A stretch of 64,000 nt of DNA from Kribbella jejuensis. GTDB lineage: Bacteria; Actinomycetota; Actinomycetes; Propionibacteriales; Kribbellaceae. The notes below the pieces were generated by a model. That model saw only the letters and a list, made by a program, of their open reading frames with translations, did not search any database and was not told where the DNA came from. Made by a program: the position numbers and the translations under genes. Location of the stretch: positions 1,054,001-1,118,000 of the forward strand of contig NZ_VFMM01000001.1 of NCBI RefSeq assembly GCF_006715085.1, written 5' to 3'. This document shows, piece by piece, positions 46,390 to 55,177 of the stretch. Every line of letters begins with the position of its first letter. The stretch's first letter is position 1.

Positions 46390-48888
46390 TCAGTCGGCAC
46401 GGCATACCAGCTCCAGCCGGGAGCGAGTCAGCAGGTAAGGAACCGCGCCGGCGAAGAGCGGCACCAGTAGAGCCACCCCTGCGATCACGGCCCATGGCAC
46501 GACAACCGTTGGGGAACCGACCACGGTGTGGGCGGTGAACCCGTACAGGGTGCCGACAGCGACCCCGAGCACGCACCCCAGCTGCCCGAGGAACCAGCCC
46601 TGCGCCGCCGCCAGCCCGCGGCGCAGCCGGGGCGGTGCGCCAACGGCTGCCAGCGTCGCGAAGTCTGTACGTCCCTCGGACATCGAGAGCGCGACAGACA
46701 TGGCAACGCCCAGCAGCGTCGCTGTCAGCCCCGCGAGCAACAGTCCGATCGAGGCTTTGCGTACGGGACTCTGGTAGCCGTGCTCGACCTTCAACACGTC
46801 CTCGTGACCGAGCAGCTTCGCCACTGCGGCCAGCTGAGCATCGCTCGGTTGCTCCCGCAGGCTGAAGTGGACGGAATCCACGTCGGCCCTTCCGAGACGC
46901 CGTGCTGCCTCCGTGCTGACCAAGGCCGACCTGGGAAGCACGCCTGCACGCGGTGGTGAGGTCACGACCGCGGCTGGATACGCGAAGGCACTCCGCCCTT
47001 CTATGTCGTCCCCGCGGGCCAGCTTCACCGTGCCGTCGTGCGCCATCGTCGCCAGCGGTACGACGACCTTGCCCTGGCGTAGCGCGGCCGCAGCACGACG
47101 CCCCCAGTCGAGGAACCGAGCCACGTACGCCGGGTCGACGGCCGTGAGCGAGTAGCCGCTCCCGAGAACGCTGCCGTTCGCGACGTAACCGTCGGTCGCC
47201 TTGGTGCCGTTCAGTACGACGGTGCCGATCTCGTACCGGTGCTCGACCGGCAGCAGGCTCTGTACGCGGTCCACGAGCTGGGGTGAATACGGGACGGAGC
47301 CGTCGAACTGCAGCACCGCGTCGCCGATCCGCCCGGCCGGCTCGTAGTTCTGCGCCTTGGCGGCCGACTGGTTCACCAGTGCGAACGCGAGTGCCGTCGT
47401 TCCGGCGACCGCGATCATGATCGCGGTCGTGACCGGGCCCGTGCGGTGGCGGTGGCGCGACGCGTCCCGCAGCGCGAGCCGCATGCTCAGCGGGACGCGC
47501 CGCACACTGCCCGCGAGCTTGCCGACCAGTGCGGGGAGCATCCAGACGAGGCCGGCGACAATCAGAGTGATACCGACGACAACCACGGCGACCGGGAACG
47601 TCGGTGACGCCGACGCGACGCGGGAGATCTGCGCCGGGTCTGCCGCGGCCCGCTCCGCCCGCGCGGTGTCGAGCGCTGCGGCCAGTTGGACGTTGCCGAT
47701 CACCGACAGAACCAGGCCGACAGCAACTAGCACCACTGCGACCAGTCGCAGTCTGGTCGCCCCGGCGACCCCCGCAAACCGGGCCGCCAGTGCTGCGAGT
47801 GGCGGGCGGCGGGCCGCACCGATCGCCGGCACCAGGGCTGATGCGAGACCTGCAGCCAGTCCGATGGCAACCACTCCGAGCAACTGCAGCCAGGGGATCT
47901 GCCACTGGACGATCAGCCGCGACGCCGCGTTCTCCCACCAGGACCTCCCAAGCAGCGCGGTCACCACGCCGAGTACCAGTCCCCCGGCGGCGCCGAGCAC
48001 GCCGGCGTACAAGCCCTGCGCCAGCACGACCCGCCGTACGTCGGCCGTCGTACCGCCGACAGCTGTGACGAGCCCGAGCTCTCGTGTCTGCCGGCGGGCG
48101 ACGACCGCGAACGCAGTGCCGGCGAGCAGGACGAGCTCCAGTACGGCGAAGCCGATGATCAGCACCCGCGCCGCCATGCCGCCCAACGGATCGCGTGGCG
48201 TCGGAGGCGGGTCGATGACGGCCGCCCGGGAAACCAACGTCAGGTGCTGCTGGGCGAGCTTGTCCGCGAGCGCGTCGACATCGGTTCCCGACGGCAGATC
48301 GACGAGGTATTGCGCCTCGGAATCATCCGCGACCGGTGGAGCGAATACCTGCCGGTCGTTCGGCAGGTCGAGCGTCCGCGCGATGCCGACGATCCGGTAC
48401 TGGCGTCCGTCCGCGCCCGTCAGCACTCCGCCGGAACGCACCTGCAGGTGCTCCGCCAGCGCGGGCGACAACGCGACCTCGTCACGCCTGGCCGGCATCC
48501 GCCCCTGGTCGAGTCGATACGTACCTGCCGCCAGTGGCGTGAAGTTGCCCGTCACCAGCCCCACAGTCAGGTCGGCGGCACTCCCCCGGAGCTCCATGTC
48601 CCCGTTGAGCGTGGTCGCCCGCGCGACGACCGATCCGCGCGGCAGCGCCCGCCGTACGTCGGTCCGCCCCGAGGGCGCTGTGAGCTTCGCGTCCGCCGAC
48701 CCGAGCACGGTCCGTGCGAGCACCTCACCGGTCGGATTCGTTCCGCGGTGCACCACGCTGAACCAGCTCCCGGCCAGTACGGGCAACCCGACGAGCGCAG
48801 CGATCAGCAGCGTCCGCCCCAGCGTGCGCCGCGCGGACCGTCGGGCCAGCCGCAGCGCGAGCACCCAGTCAGTGAGAACCTTCGACAT
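46390..48888 (-). CDS. FtsX/MacB-type ABC transporter permease (orphan)
   Basis: The 832-residue membrane protein has the architecture of FtsX-like permeases: an N-terminal helix (about 15-40), a large extracytoplasmic domain (about 45-235), a three-helix FtsX block (about 245-400), a central membrane segment, a second extracytoplasmic domain (about 490-690) and a final FtsX block (about 720-825). Its N-terminus is MSKVLTDWVLALRLARR at ATG 48888. The much longer open frame reads into the opposite-strand gene and is rejected. No ATPase gene is adjacent. Two tandem ATAC-N3-GTAT dyads lie immediately upstream of the start codon, suggesting its own repressor. Confidence 0.85.
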   Translation of the reverse strand: MSKVLTDWVLALRLARRSARRTLGRTLLIAALVGLPVLAGSWFSVVHRGTNPTGEVLARTVLGSADAKLTAPSGRTDVRRALPRGSVVARATTLNGDMELRGSAADLTVGLVTGNFTPLAAGTYRLDQGRMPARRDEVALSPALAEHLQVRSGGVLTGADGRQYRIVGIARTLDLPNDRQVFAPPVADDSEAQYLVDLPSGTDVDALADKLAQQHLTLVSRAAVIDPPPTPRDPLGGMAARVLIIGFAVLELVLLAGTAFAVVARRQTRELGLVTAVGGTTADVRRVVLAQGLYAGVLGAAGGLVLGVVTALLGRSWWENAASRLIVQWQIPWLQLLGVVAIGLAAGLASALVPAIGAARRPPLAALAARFAGVAGATRLRLVAVVLVAVGLVLSVIGNVQLAAALDTARAERAAADPAQISRVASASPTFPVAVVVVGITLIVAGLVWMLPALVGKLAGSVRRVPLSMRLALRDASRHRHRTGPVTTAIMIAVAGTTALAFALVNQSAAKAQNYEPAGRIGDAVLQFDGSVPYSPQLVDRVQSLLPVEHRYEIGTVVLNGTKATDGYVANGSVLGSGYSLTAVDPAYVARFLDWGRRAAAALRQGKVVVPLATMAHDGTVKLARGDDIEGRSAFAYPAAVVTSPPRAGVLPRSALVSTEAARRLGRADVDSVHFSLREQPSDAQLAAVAKLLGHEDVLKVEHGYQSPVRKASIGLLLAGLTATLLGVAMSVALSMSEGRTDFATLAAVGAPPRLRRGLAAAQGWFLGQLGCVLGVAVGTLYGFTAHTVVGSPTVVVPWAVIAGVALLVPLFAGAVPYLLTRSRLELVCRAD

Positions 48889-48890
48889 GG

Positions 48891-48914
48891 ATACTGAGTA
48901 TGCATACCCGGTAT
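48891..48914. promoter_or_regulatory. Tandem ATAC-N3-GTAT dyads at the permease promoter
   Basis: ATACTGAGTAT (48891-48901) and ATACCCGGTAT (48904-48914) are separated by GC, so the inner halves also form the perfect palindrome GTATGCATAC (48898-48907) centred on the same point. The 24-bp site lies 3 nt upstream of the permease ATG and about 45 nt before the divergent phosphotransferase start. The cognate regulator is not encoded beside it. Confidence 0.65.
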
Positions 48915-48958
48915 CTACTGCGCAAACTTGATTGACCGAGCAGCTAGGGTCGGACGCT

Positions 48959-49807
48959 GTGCTCGACCTGCCGCCGCCAGTCCCGAAGCTCGACGCCCAG
49001 CAGTTGCTGGAGGACGTGAACCGGATCACCGGCGCCGGGCTCCAGTTCGTGGGGCAGCCGGCCGGTGGCGAGGTGGGGGCCGCGTTCGTGCGCTGGCCCG
49101 ATGGGCGGGACGCGGTGCTGACGCGTGGCGCCGGTGGGTTGAGCGAATTACGGCGTACGGCGGAGGCGCTCGAGGCGGCGCGCGGACAGGGGTTGCCGGT
49201 GCCGCAGTACCAACTGCTGGCCGAGGTGCCGGACGGCGTCGGCGTGGTGCAGGAGCGACTGCCCGGCCGAGCGCCGGAACAGGTCGACCGGAAGTTGCTC
49301 GAGGCCATGATCGAGCTGGCCGAGCTGTTCGCCGGGATCGCACCTGACCTACCGGTGCCGTCGCTGCATCTGCTGGAGAGCGGCCCGGGCTTTTGCCTGC
49401 ACGAGTCGCTCGAGCGGTACGACAACCGCACGCGCAAACTGCTCGCCTGGATCCACGAGGTCGGCCGCAGCGCACCGGGCGAGATGACCGGCGACGACCT
49501 CGTCCATCCCGACTTCCACACCGGCAACGTCCTCGTCGACGACACCGGCGCGATCGCCGGCATCATCGACTGGGACGGCATCGGCCGCGGCGACCGGCAC
49601 TTCGGCCTGGTCACGTTGCGCTTCGACGCCCACGTACGGACAACCGACCTCGCCTGGTTCGACGAACTCCTGCACGACCTCCTCGACCCTGCCGTACTAC
49701 GCCTCTACTGGGCGCACATGGCCTTACGCATGGTCGACTGGTCGATCCGCCATCACACGGCCGCCGACGTCACTCACTGGCTGGAGTTCGCCGCGGCTAT
49801 CCCTTGA
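48959..49807 (+). CDS. Aminoglycoside phosphotransferase-like (APH) family protein
   Basis: The 282-residue kinase-fold protein has the catalytic loop HPDFHTGN (183-190, catalytic Asp 185) and the metal-binding IDWDGIG motif (203-209), typical of APH/choline-kinase-like phosphotransferases. The N-lobe is short, with no clear Walker-type loop. The substrate could be a sugar, aminoglycoside or other small molecule; resistance should not be assumed. I use GTG 48959; a TTG 27 nt upstream is an alternative. Neither has a strong ribosome site. The 3' end overlaps the convergent sugar permease gene by 11 bp. Confidence 0.8.
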   Translation: MLDLPPPVPKLDAQQLLEDVNRITGAGLQFVGQPAGGEVGAAFVRWPDGRDAVLTRGAGGLSELRRTAEALEAARGQGLPVPQYQLLAEVPDGVGVVQERLPGRAPEQVDRKLLEAMIELAELFAGIAPDLPVPSLHLLESGPGFCLHESLERYDNRTRKLLAWIHEVGRSAPGEMTGDDLVHPDFHTGNVLVDDTGAIAGIIDWDGIGRGDRHFGLVTLRFDAHVRTTDLAWFDELLHDLLDPAVLRLYWAHMALRMVDWSIRHHTAADVTHWLEFAAAIP

Positions 49808-50702
49808 CAGCGCCTTCCTCGACGCCCTTGAAGAAGAAGCGTTGCAGGGTGGCGAAGACGATCACGATCGGGATGAACGCGATCATCGTGCCGGCCGCGA
49901 TCAGCCGTGGGTTGTTGCTGAAGGTGCCGGACAGGTACTGCAGGCCGACCGTCAACGTGTACTTGTTCGGGTCGGTCAGCACGATCAGTGGCCAGAGGAA
50001 GTCGTCCCAGGCGCCGATGAAGGCGAAGATCGCGATCACGCTGATCGTCCCGCGCACCGACGGCAGGCCGATGTACACGAACCGCTGCCAGGCGTTCGCG
50101 CCGTCCACGATCGCGGCCTGGTCGACCTCCAGCGGCAGGGCACGGAAGGCGTTGTACATCAGCAGTACGTTGAGCGCGCCGATCATGCCGGGCAGCGCGA
50201 CGCCGAGCAGCGTGTTCGCCAGTCCGAACTCCCGGACCGTGACGTACTGCGAGATGATCGTGACCTCCCCCGGCAGCACCAGCGTCGCGAGGAAGAGGCC
50301 GAGGACGATCTTGCGGCCGCGGAACTGCAGCCGGGAGATCGCGAAGCCGGCCAGCGAGGCACCGATGACGTTGCCGCCGACAACCAGTACGGCGACCACG
50401 AGCGAGTTCCGCGCATAGTCGAGCACCGGGATGGTGTCGGTGACCTCCTTGTAGTGGCTGAACGTCGGTTGCGCCGGCAGCAGCCGCGGGATCCGGGTGT
50501 AGATGTCCTCGCCGGATCCCTTCAGCGATGTCGACAGTTGCCAGAGGAACGGCCCGATCGTGATCAGCAGCACGAACACCAGCAGGATGTACCGCACGAC
50601 CTTCTCCCGCGGTGACACCGAATTGAACCCGAAGGCTCGGCTGCGCTTCCGGGACGGAACAGCCAGCGGCGCCTCGGTGGGCCGGTCGGTCACAGTCGTC
50701 AT
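49797..50702 (-). CDS. Carbohydrate ABC transporter permease (MalG type)
   Basis: The 301-residue protein has six predicted transmembrane segments and the EAA-type coupling loop EVDQAAIVDGANAWQRFVYIGLPSVRG (about 200-226), which docks an ATPase. The N-terminus is cytoplasmic and Arg-rich (VPSRKRSRAFG). It forms the inner-membrane heterodimer with the permease encoded just upstream, whose stop overlaps this start by 4 nt. With the lipoprotein upstream it makes a sugar importer lacking its own ATPase. Confidence 0.93.
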   Translation of the reverse strand: MTTVTDRPTEAPLAVPSRKRSRAFGFNSVSPREKVVRYILLVFVLLITIGPFLWQLSTSLKGSGEDIYTRIPRLLPAQPTFSHYKEVTDTIPVLDYARNSLVVAVLVVGGNVIGASLAGFAISRLQFRGRKIVLGLFLATLVLPGEVTIISQYVTVREFGLANTLLGVALPGMIGALNVLLMYNAFRALPLEVDQAAIVDGANAWQRFVYIGLPSVRGTISVIAIFAFIGAWDDFLWPLIVLTDPNKYTLTVGLQYLSGTFSNNPRLIAAGTMIAFIPIVIVFATLQRFFFKGVEEGAVKG

Positions 50703-51577
50703 GCCTCGGCTCCTCGACGGTTGAGACGGGCAAGTACCAGCATCGGTACGACGGTGACGAAGAACAGCACGATCGACAGCGCGGACGCGTACCCGAGGTT
50801 GCCCTCGAAGCCCTGGCTGTACTGCTGGATCAGCATCACCACCGAGTTGTCCCGGCCGCCCGGTCCGCCCTTGCCACCGCTCAGAATGAACAGCTCGGAG
50901 AACACCCGCAGCGCGGACACCGAGATCAGGATCGAGATCAGGATCATCGTGCCGCGGACGCCGGGGATCGTCACATGGATGAACCGGCGAAGCGGCGAAG
51001 CACCGTCGACCGCCGCCGCCTCATGCAGCTCACGCCCGACGTTCCCGAGGGCGGCCAGGTAGATGATCATGTAGTACCCGAGGCCCTTCCAGACGGTCAG
51101 GCTGATTGCGCTGAGCAACAACAGCCACTGGTCGGACAGGAAGGGCAGCGGCCCGGAGATCACCCCGAGCTTCTCGGCCAGCCCGTTGACCAGGCCCCGG
51201 TCGTCGAGGATCCACTGCCAGATCAGCGCCACCACGACCGCGGACGCCACCACCGGTGTGTAGAACGCCGTCCGGAAGAAGGTGATACCCGGCAACTTCT
51301 TCTCGACCAGTACGGCGAGCAGCAGCGGCAGGACCGTGAGGAACGGCAGACAGACCACCATGTAGATGACGCTGTTCAGCAAGGCCCAGCGCAACTGCTC
51401 GTCGTGCAGCAGGGTCTCGAAGTTCTTCAGCCCGACGAAGTGGCCGCCGCCGATCGGCCTGGCGTTCGTGAACGACAGGATGACGGTGTTGATCGACGGC
51501 CACAGGTTGAACACCAGCAACCACGTGAGTGCCGGTATCACCAGCACCCACGGGGTGAACCACCGGTTGGATCGCAT
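50699..51577 (-). CDS. Carbohydrate ABC transporter permease (MalF type)
   Basis: The 292-residue protein has six transmembrane helices and the coupling loop HEAAAVDGASPLRRFIHVTIPGVRG (about 191-215). The first helix starts at about residue 8 (FTPWVLVIPALTWLLVFNLW). It is encoded between the substrate-binding lipoprotein, with which it shares one base at the start (TGATG), and the MalG-type permease (ATGA overlap). No ATP-binding gene is present; a shared MsiK-type ATPase elsewhere would be needed, as in many actinobacteria. Confidence 0.93.
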   Translation of the reverse strand: MRSNRWFTPWVLVIPALTWLLVFNLWPSINTVILSFTNARPIGGGHFVGLKNFETLLHDEQLRWALLNSVIYMVVCLPFLTVLPLLLAVLVEKKLPGITFFRTAFYTPVVASAVVVALIWQWILDDRGLVNGLAEKLGVISGPLPFLSDQWLLLLSAISLTVWKGLGYYMIIYLAALGNVGRELHEAAAVDGASPLRRFIHVTIPGVRGTMILISILISVSALRVFSELFILSGGKGGPGGRDNSVVMLIQQYSQGFEGNLGYASALSIVLFFVTVVPMLVLARLNRRGAEA

Positions 51578-52872
51578 CAGGAGGTCAGCAGCTGGTTGGC
51601 CTTCGCCACCGCGGCGTCGAGCGCCGCCTGCGACGAGATCTTGCCGGAGATCGCCAGCGAGATCTGCTGACCGATGAAGTCATTGGTCGCACCACTGATC
51701 ACCGGCGGCTGCAGGTTCTTCGCCTTCGCCAGCGACTGGAACGCCAGGACCTTGGCGTCGCTCTCCGGCGTGCCGTCGGACTTGGAGAAGTACGGGTCCT
51801 GGGCGGAGGCCTTGGTGGAGGGGAAGATGTTCACGATCTTCGCGAACGCGGCCTGGTTCTCGGCGTTGGTGACGAACCGGGCGAGTGCGATCGCGGCCGC
51901 CTGGTTCTTGGTCTTGGCCGAGACCGACAGGCCCTGCACGTACAGCGGCGGGGTGTCCAGCGCCGGCGACGGGACGACCTTGCCCTTCAGCGACGGGTTG
52001 TCCTTGACGAAGTCCTGGATCGCGTTGCCACCGCCGGTGGTCCAGGCGACCTTGCCCTGGGTGAACAGCTTCGAGTTGCCCAGGTACTCGTTGGTCAGGA
52101 TGTCGCGCGGCATGTACCCGGCCTTGTAGGCGTCGCGGTACTTGTCCAGCAGCGCGGCCGCCGCAGGAGTGTTGAAGACGAACTTCTTGCCGTCGTCGGA
52201 GATGATCTTGACCCCGGCGTTGGTGAAGTCGCCGATCCCAGGCAGCCGGCTCATCAGGTATTCCTTGCCGCCGGTCTTGTCGTGCATCACCTTGGCGGCG
52301 GCGAGCAGTTCGTCGAAGGTCTTCGGCGGGTTCTTCACGTCCAGGCCGGCCGCGGCGAACTTGGTCGCGTTCCAGTAGTCGATGTCGGTGTTCAGGTACC
52401 ACGGGTAGCCGAAGGTGCCGCTCATCCCCTGGTACTGGTACGCCTGCACGCCACCCGCGACGTACTCGTCGTTCAGCTTCGGGTCCGCGGCGGCGACGTC
52501 GAGCAGCATGTTCTGCTTGGCCAGGCTGAGCGCGAAGTCCGGCGGCAGGTTGGTCACGTCCGGCAGCTGGCCGGCCGACGCCTGGCTCAGCACCTTCTTG
52601 TCGTAGCCGTCGCCGGGCTGGTCCAGCCAGGTGACGTGCGTGCCCGGGTACTTCGCCTCGAACGCCTTGATCACGCCTTCGACGTACGAGGTGAACTTGG
52701 GCTTCAGCGCCCAGGTCTGGAAGCTGACCTCACCGGTCACCTGGGCGTTCGCGTCCACGGTCGGCTTGGCCCCGCTGCTGCCGCCGGAGTCCTCGGAACC
52801 GAGGCCGCAGCCGGCGAGGGTAAGGGCGGCGGCGACAAGACTTGCCATCAGCGCCGGACGGCGTCTACGCAT
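51577..52872 (-). CDS. Sugar ABC transporter substrate-binding lipoprotein
   Basis: The 431-residue protein has a Sec lipoprotein signal: MRRRRPALMASL start, hydrophobic core, and lipobox LAGC with the acylated Cys at residue 22. A Ser/Gly-rich linker and a two-lobe family 1 solute-binding fold follow (GTHVTWLDQPGDGYDKKVL, TFGYPWYLNTDIDYWNATKF, PKTFDELLAAAKVM). It is the first gene of the importer operon, with AGGAGATCCC before the ATG, and starts about 15 nt from a LacI-like operator. The sugar is not identified; the neighbouring glycoside hydrolase hints at an oligosaccharide. Confidence 0.93.
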   Translation of the reverse strand: MRRRRPALMASLVAAALTLAGCGLGSEDSGGSSGAKPTVDANAQVTGEVSFQTWALKPKFTSYVEGVIKAFEAKYPGTHVTWLDQPGDGYDKKVLSQASAGQLPDVTNLPPDFALSLAKQNMLLDVAAADPKLNDEYVAGGVQAYQYQGMSGTFGYPWYLNTDIDYWNATKFAAAGLDVKNPPKTFDELLAAAKVMHDKTGGKEYLMSRLPGIGDFTNAGVKIISDDGKKFVFNTPAAAALLDKYRDAYKAGYMPRDILTNEYLGNSKLFTQGKVAWTTGGGNAIQDFVKDNPSLKGKVVPSPALDTPPLYVQGLSVSAKTKNQAAAIALARFVTNAENQAAFAKIVNIFPSTKASAQDPYFSKSDGTPESDAKVLAFQSLAKAKNLQPPVISGATNDFIGQQISLAISGKISSQAALDAAVAKANQLLTS

Positions 52873-52888
52873 GGGATCTCCTGGATTT

Positions 52889-52904
52889 GATAAACCGGTA
52901 TAGC
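52889..52904. promoter_or_regulatory. LacI-type operator before the importer operon
   Basis: GATAAACCGGTATAGC, centred on CCGG, lies 17 nt upstream of the lipoprotein start. It shares the TAAACCG half-site with the site before the glycoside hydrolase gene. The even spacing with central CG is the LacI/GalR pattern. The divergent LacI-family gene starts about 50 nt away. Confidence 0.6.
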
Positions 52905-52956
52905 TCCCGAACTATCCACATCGTAGAATCCGCTGTCAAGGGCAGGAGGTATCACG

Positions 52957-53973
52957 ATGGCGAGACCCACGATCGCGGACATCGCGACCAGGGCCGGGGT
53001 GTCGAAGGGTGCGGTGTCGTTCGCGCTGAACGGGCGGCCGGGGGTGAGCGACGCGACCCGGGAGCGGATCCTGAAGATCGCCGAGCAGATGAGCTGGCGG
53101 CCGCACAGCGCGGCCCGGGCGCTCGGCGCGTCCCGGGTGGACTCGGTCGGCATGGTGATCGCCCGGCCGGCCCGGACGCTCGGCGTCGAGCCGTTCTTCG
53201 CGCACCTGCTGTCCGGCGTCCAGTCCGGGCTGTCCGCCGAGTCGATCTCGCTGCAACTGCTGATCGTCGAGGACACCGCCGCCGAGATCGAGGTGTACCG
53301 GCGCTGGGCGTCGGAGCACCGCGTCGACGGCGTGATCCTCGTCGACCTGACCGTGAAAGACCCGCGCGTCGACGAGCTGAAGGCGCTGGAGCTGCCGGCC
53401 GTGGTGATCGGCGGTCGCGGCGGCAAAGGCGCGCTCGCCTCCGTCTGGGCCGACGACCGGGACGCCATGCTGGCGATCGTCGAGTACCTGGCCGCCCTCG
53501 GTCACCGCCGGATCGCGCACATCGCCGGTACGCCGAACTTCCAGCACACGCAGCGCCGGATCCGCGCGGTCCGGGACGCCGCGCCCCGGCTCGGGCTGGT
53601 CGACGCGCCGTCGCTGACCACGGACTTCAGCGACGCCGAGGGCGCCGCGATCACCCGCAAGCTGCTCTCCCAGCCGAAGCGCCCGACCGCGATCGTCTAC
53701 GACAGCGACGTGATGGCCGTCGCCGGGCTCGGGGTCGCGATGGAGATGGGCGTCGCGGTGCCGGGCGAGCTGTCGATCGTCGCGTTCGACGACTCGATCC
53801 TGACCCAGCTGATGCACCCGGCGCTGACCGCGCTGTCCCGGGACACCTTCGACTTCGGCCGCCAGGCCGCCGAGGTGCTGCTCGACACGATCGCCGACCC
53901 GAGCACGGTGATCAACCGCCGGACCGCCGACCCGGTGCTGACCGTCCGCGAGTCGACCGCGCCACCAGGGTAA
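52957..53973 (+). CDS. LacI-family transcriptional regulator
   Basis: The 338-residue repressor has the N-terminal LacI helix-turn-helix (about 3-25: TIADIATRAGVSKGAVSFALNGRPGVS) with the hinge helix (about 48-58), then a periplasmic-binding-like sensor domain (about 60-335, including VDGVILVDLTVKDPRVDEL, PAVVIGGRGG and SIVAFDDSILTQLMHP). It lies between the importer operon and the glycoside hydrolase gene, both with matching operators. AGGAGG precedes the ATG. It likely represses both until the imported sugar binds. Confidence 0.93.
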   Translation: MARPTIADIATRAGVSKGAVSFALNGRPGVSDATRERILKIAEQMSWRPHSAARALGASRVDSVGMVIARPARTLGVEPFFAHLLSGVQSGLSAESISLQLLIVEDTAAEIEVYRRWASEHRVDGVILVDLTVKDPRVDELKALELPAVVIGGRGGKGALASVWADDRDAMLAIVEYLAALGHRRIAHIAGTPNFQHTQRRIRAVRDAAPRLGLVDAPSLTTDFSDAEGAAITRKLLSQPKRPTAIVYDSDVMAVAGLGVAMEMGVAVPGELSIVAFDDSILTQLMHPALTALSRDTFDFGRQAAEVLLDTIADPSTVINRRTADPVLTVRESTAPPG

Positions 53974-53989
53974 TGTTTGCACTACCGGC

Positions 53990-54003
53990 CTAAACCGATT
54001 TAG
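53990..54003. promoter_or_regulatory. LacI-type operator before the glycoside hydrolase gene
   Basis: CTAAACCGATTTAG is a near-perfect palindrome (5-bp arms CTAAA / TTTAG around CCGA), 10 nt upstream of the ATG at 54014. It matches the TAAACCG half of the site before the importer operon, so one regulator probably controls both. Confidence 0.65.
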
Positions 54004-54013
54004 CATCCTCGCC

Positions 54014-55177
54014 ATGGCTGCGCAGACCACCACACCGCGATTCGGTGCGAACTACGTTCCCTCGGCGGGGTGGTTCTACAGCTGGCTCGACTACGACGGC
54101 GACGCGGTGCGGCGGGACTTCGCGGACCTGGCCGGGATGGGTCTGGACCACGTCCGGGTGTTCCCGGTGTGGCCGTGGATCCAGCCGAACCGGGCGATCA
54201 TCCGCGAGCGCGCGATCGCCGACCTGCTGGACACGATCGACGCCGCCGCGGAGCACGGCCTGACAGTCGCGGTCGACCTGATCCAGGGCCACCTGTCGAG
54301 CTTCGACTTCCTGCCGTCGTGGATGCTGACCTGGCACAAGAGCAGCGTGTTCGAGGACCGCACGGTCCGCGACGGGCTCACGGCGTACGTCGACACAGTC
54401 GCGCGGGCGGTGGCGACGAAGCCGAACGTCTTCGCGATCACGCTCGGGAACGAGGTCAACAACCTCTGGCCGGACAGCTCGACGACTCCGGAGGCGTCGA
54501 CGGCCTGGGCCCAGGAACTGCTGGCCACGCTCAAGAAGGCCGCGCCCGAGGTGCTGGCGCTGCACTCGATCTTCGACGACGCCTGGTACGCGTCCGACCA
54601 TCCGTTCCACCCGGCCGACGCGGTGGATCTCGGCGATCTGACCACCGTCCACTCGTGGGTCTTCAACGGGGTCTCTCGAGTGGACGGCCCGCTCGGCCCG
54701 GCGACGCTCACGCACGCCGACTACCTGATCGAGCTGGCGCGATCGCTGGCACCCGAGCGGCCCGTCTGGTTGCAGGAGGTCGGCGTACCGGGGCCGGACA
54801 TCCCGGTCGAGCTGCAGGCCGAGTTCACCCGGCGGACCGTCTCGAACGTGCTCACGAATCCGGCGTTGTACGGCGTGACATGGTGGTCGTCGCACGACAT
54901 CGACCGGCGGCTGCTCGACTTCCCGGACCGCGAGTACGATCTCGGCCTGTTCACCGTCGACCACCAGCGCAAGCCGGCCGCGCAGGCGCTGTCGGAGCTG
55001 ATCGCCGACGTCCGGCTGAACGGCGTACCGCAGAAGACGCCGGTGACCACGCTCACCGCTCCGATCAACCTCCGCACACAGCCGGAGCGGCGCGCGGAAG
55101 TTGCCCCCGGCAGCGAATTCCACCTGCAGTGGGTCACCGCCCGCGCGGCCGGCCCGGTCCGGATCGCTTCAGCTTAA
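54014..55177 (+). CDS. GH5-like glycoside hydrolase, cytoplasmic
   Basis: The 387-residue TIM-barrel protein has the clan A pattern of paired glutamates: acid/base E147 in ITLGNEVNNLW and probable nucleophile E255 in VWLQEVGVPG, with strands such as DHVRVFPVWPW and HGLTVAVDLIQG. It has no signal peptide, so it should act on sugars after import, consistent with the adjacent importer and LacI-type operator. The substrate (for example a beta-manno- or gluco-oligosaccharide) is inferred only from context. The stop codon overlaps the convergent TetR gene by 4 bp. Confidence 0.85.
   Translation: MAAQTTTPRFGANYVPSAGWFYSWLDYDGDAVRRDFADLAGMGLDHVRVFPVWPWIQPNRAIIRERAIADLLDTIDAAAEHGLTVAVDLIQGHLSSFDFLPSWMLTWHKSSVFEDRTVRDGLTAYVDTVARAVATKPNVFAITLGNEVNNLWPDSSTTPEASTAWAQELLATLKKAAPEVLALHSIFDDAWYASDHPFHPADAVDLGDLTTVHSWVFNGVSRVDGPLGPATLTHADYLIELARSLAPERPVWLQEVGVPGPDIPVELQAEFTRRTVSNVLTNPALYGVTWWSSHDIDRRLLDFPDREYDLGLFTVDHQRKPAAQALSELIADVRLNGVPQKTPVTTLTAPINLRTQPERRAEVAPGSEFHLQWVTARAAGPVRIASA

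Noticed and set aside
48889-49614. N-terminal extension of the orphan permease
   Set aside because: It lies opposite the phosphotransferase gene, which has its own clear catalytic motifs; the permease begins at the MSKV ATG.
48959-49807. Aminoglycoside resistance gene
   Set aside because: The fold and motifs fit the broad APH-like family, which includes many non-resistance kinases; no specific resistance signature is visible.
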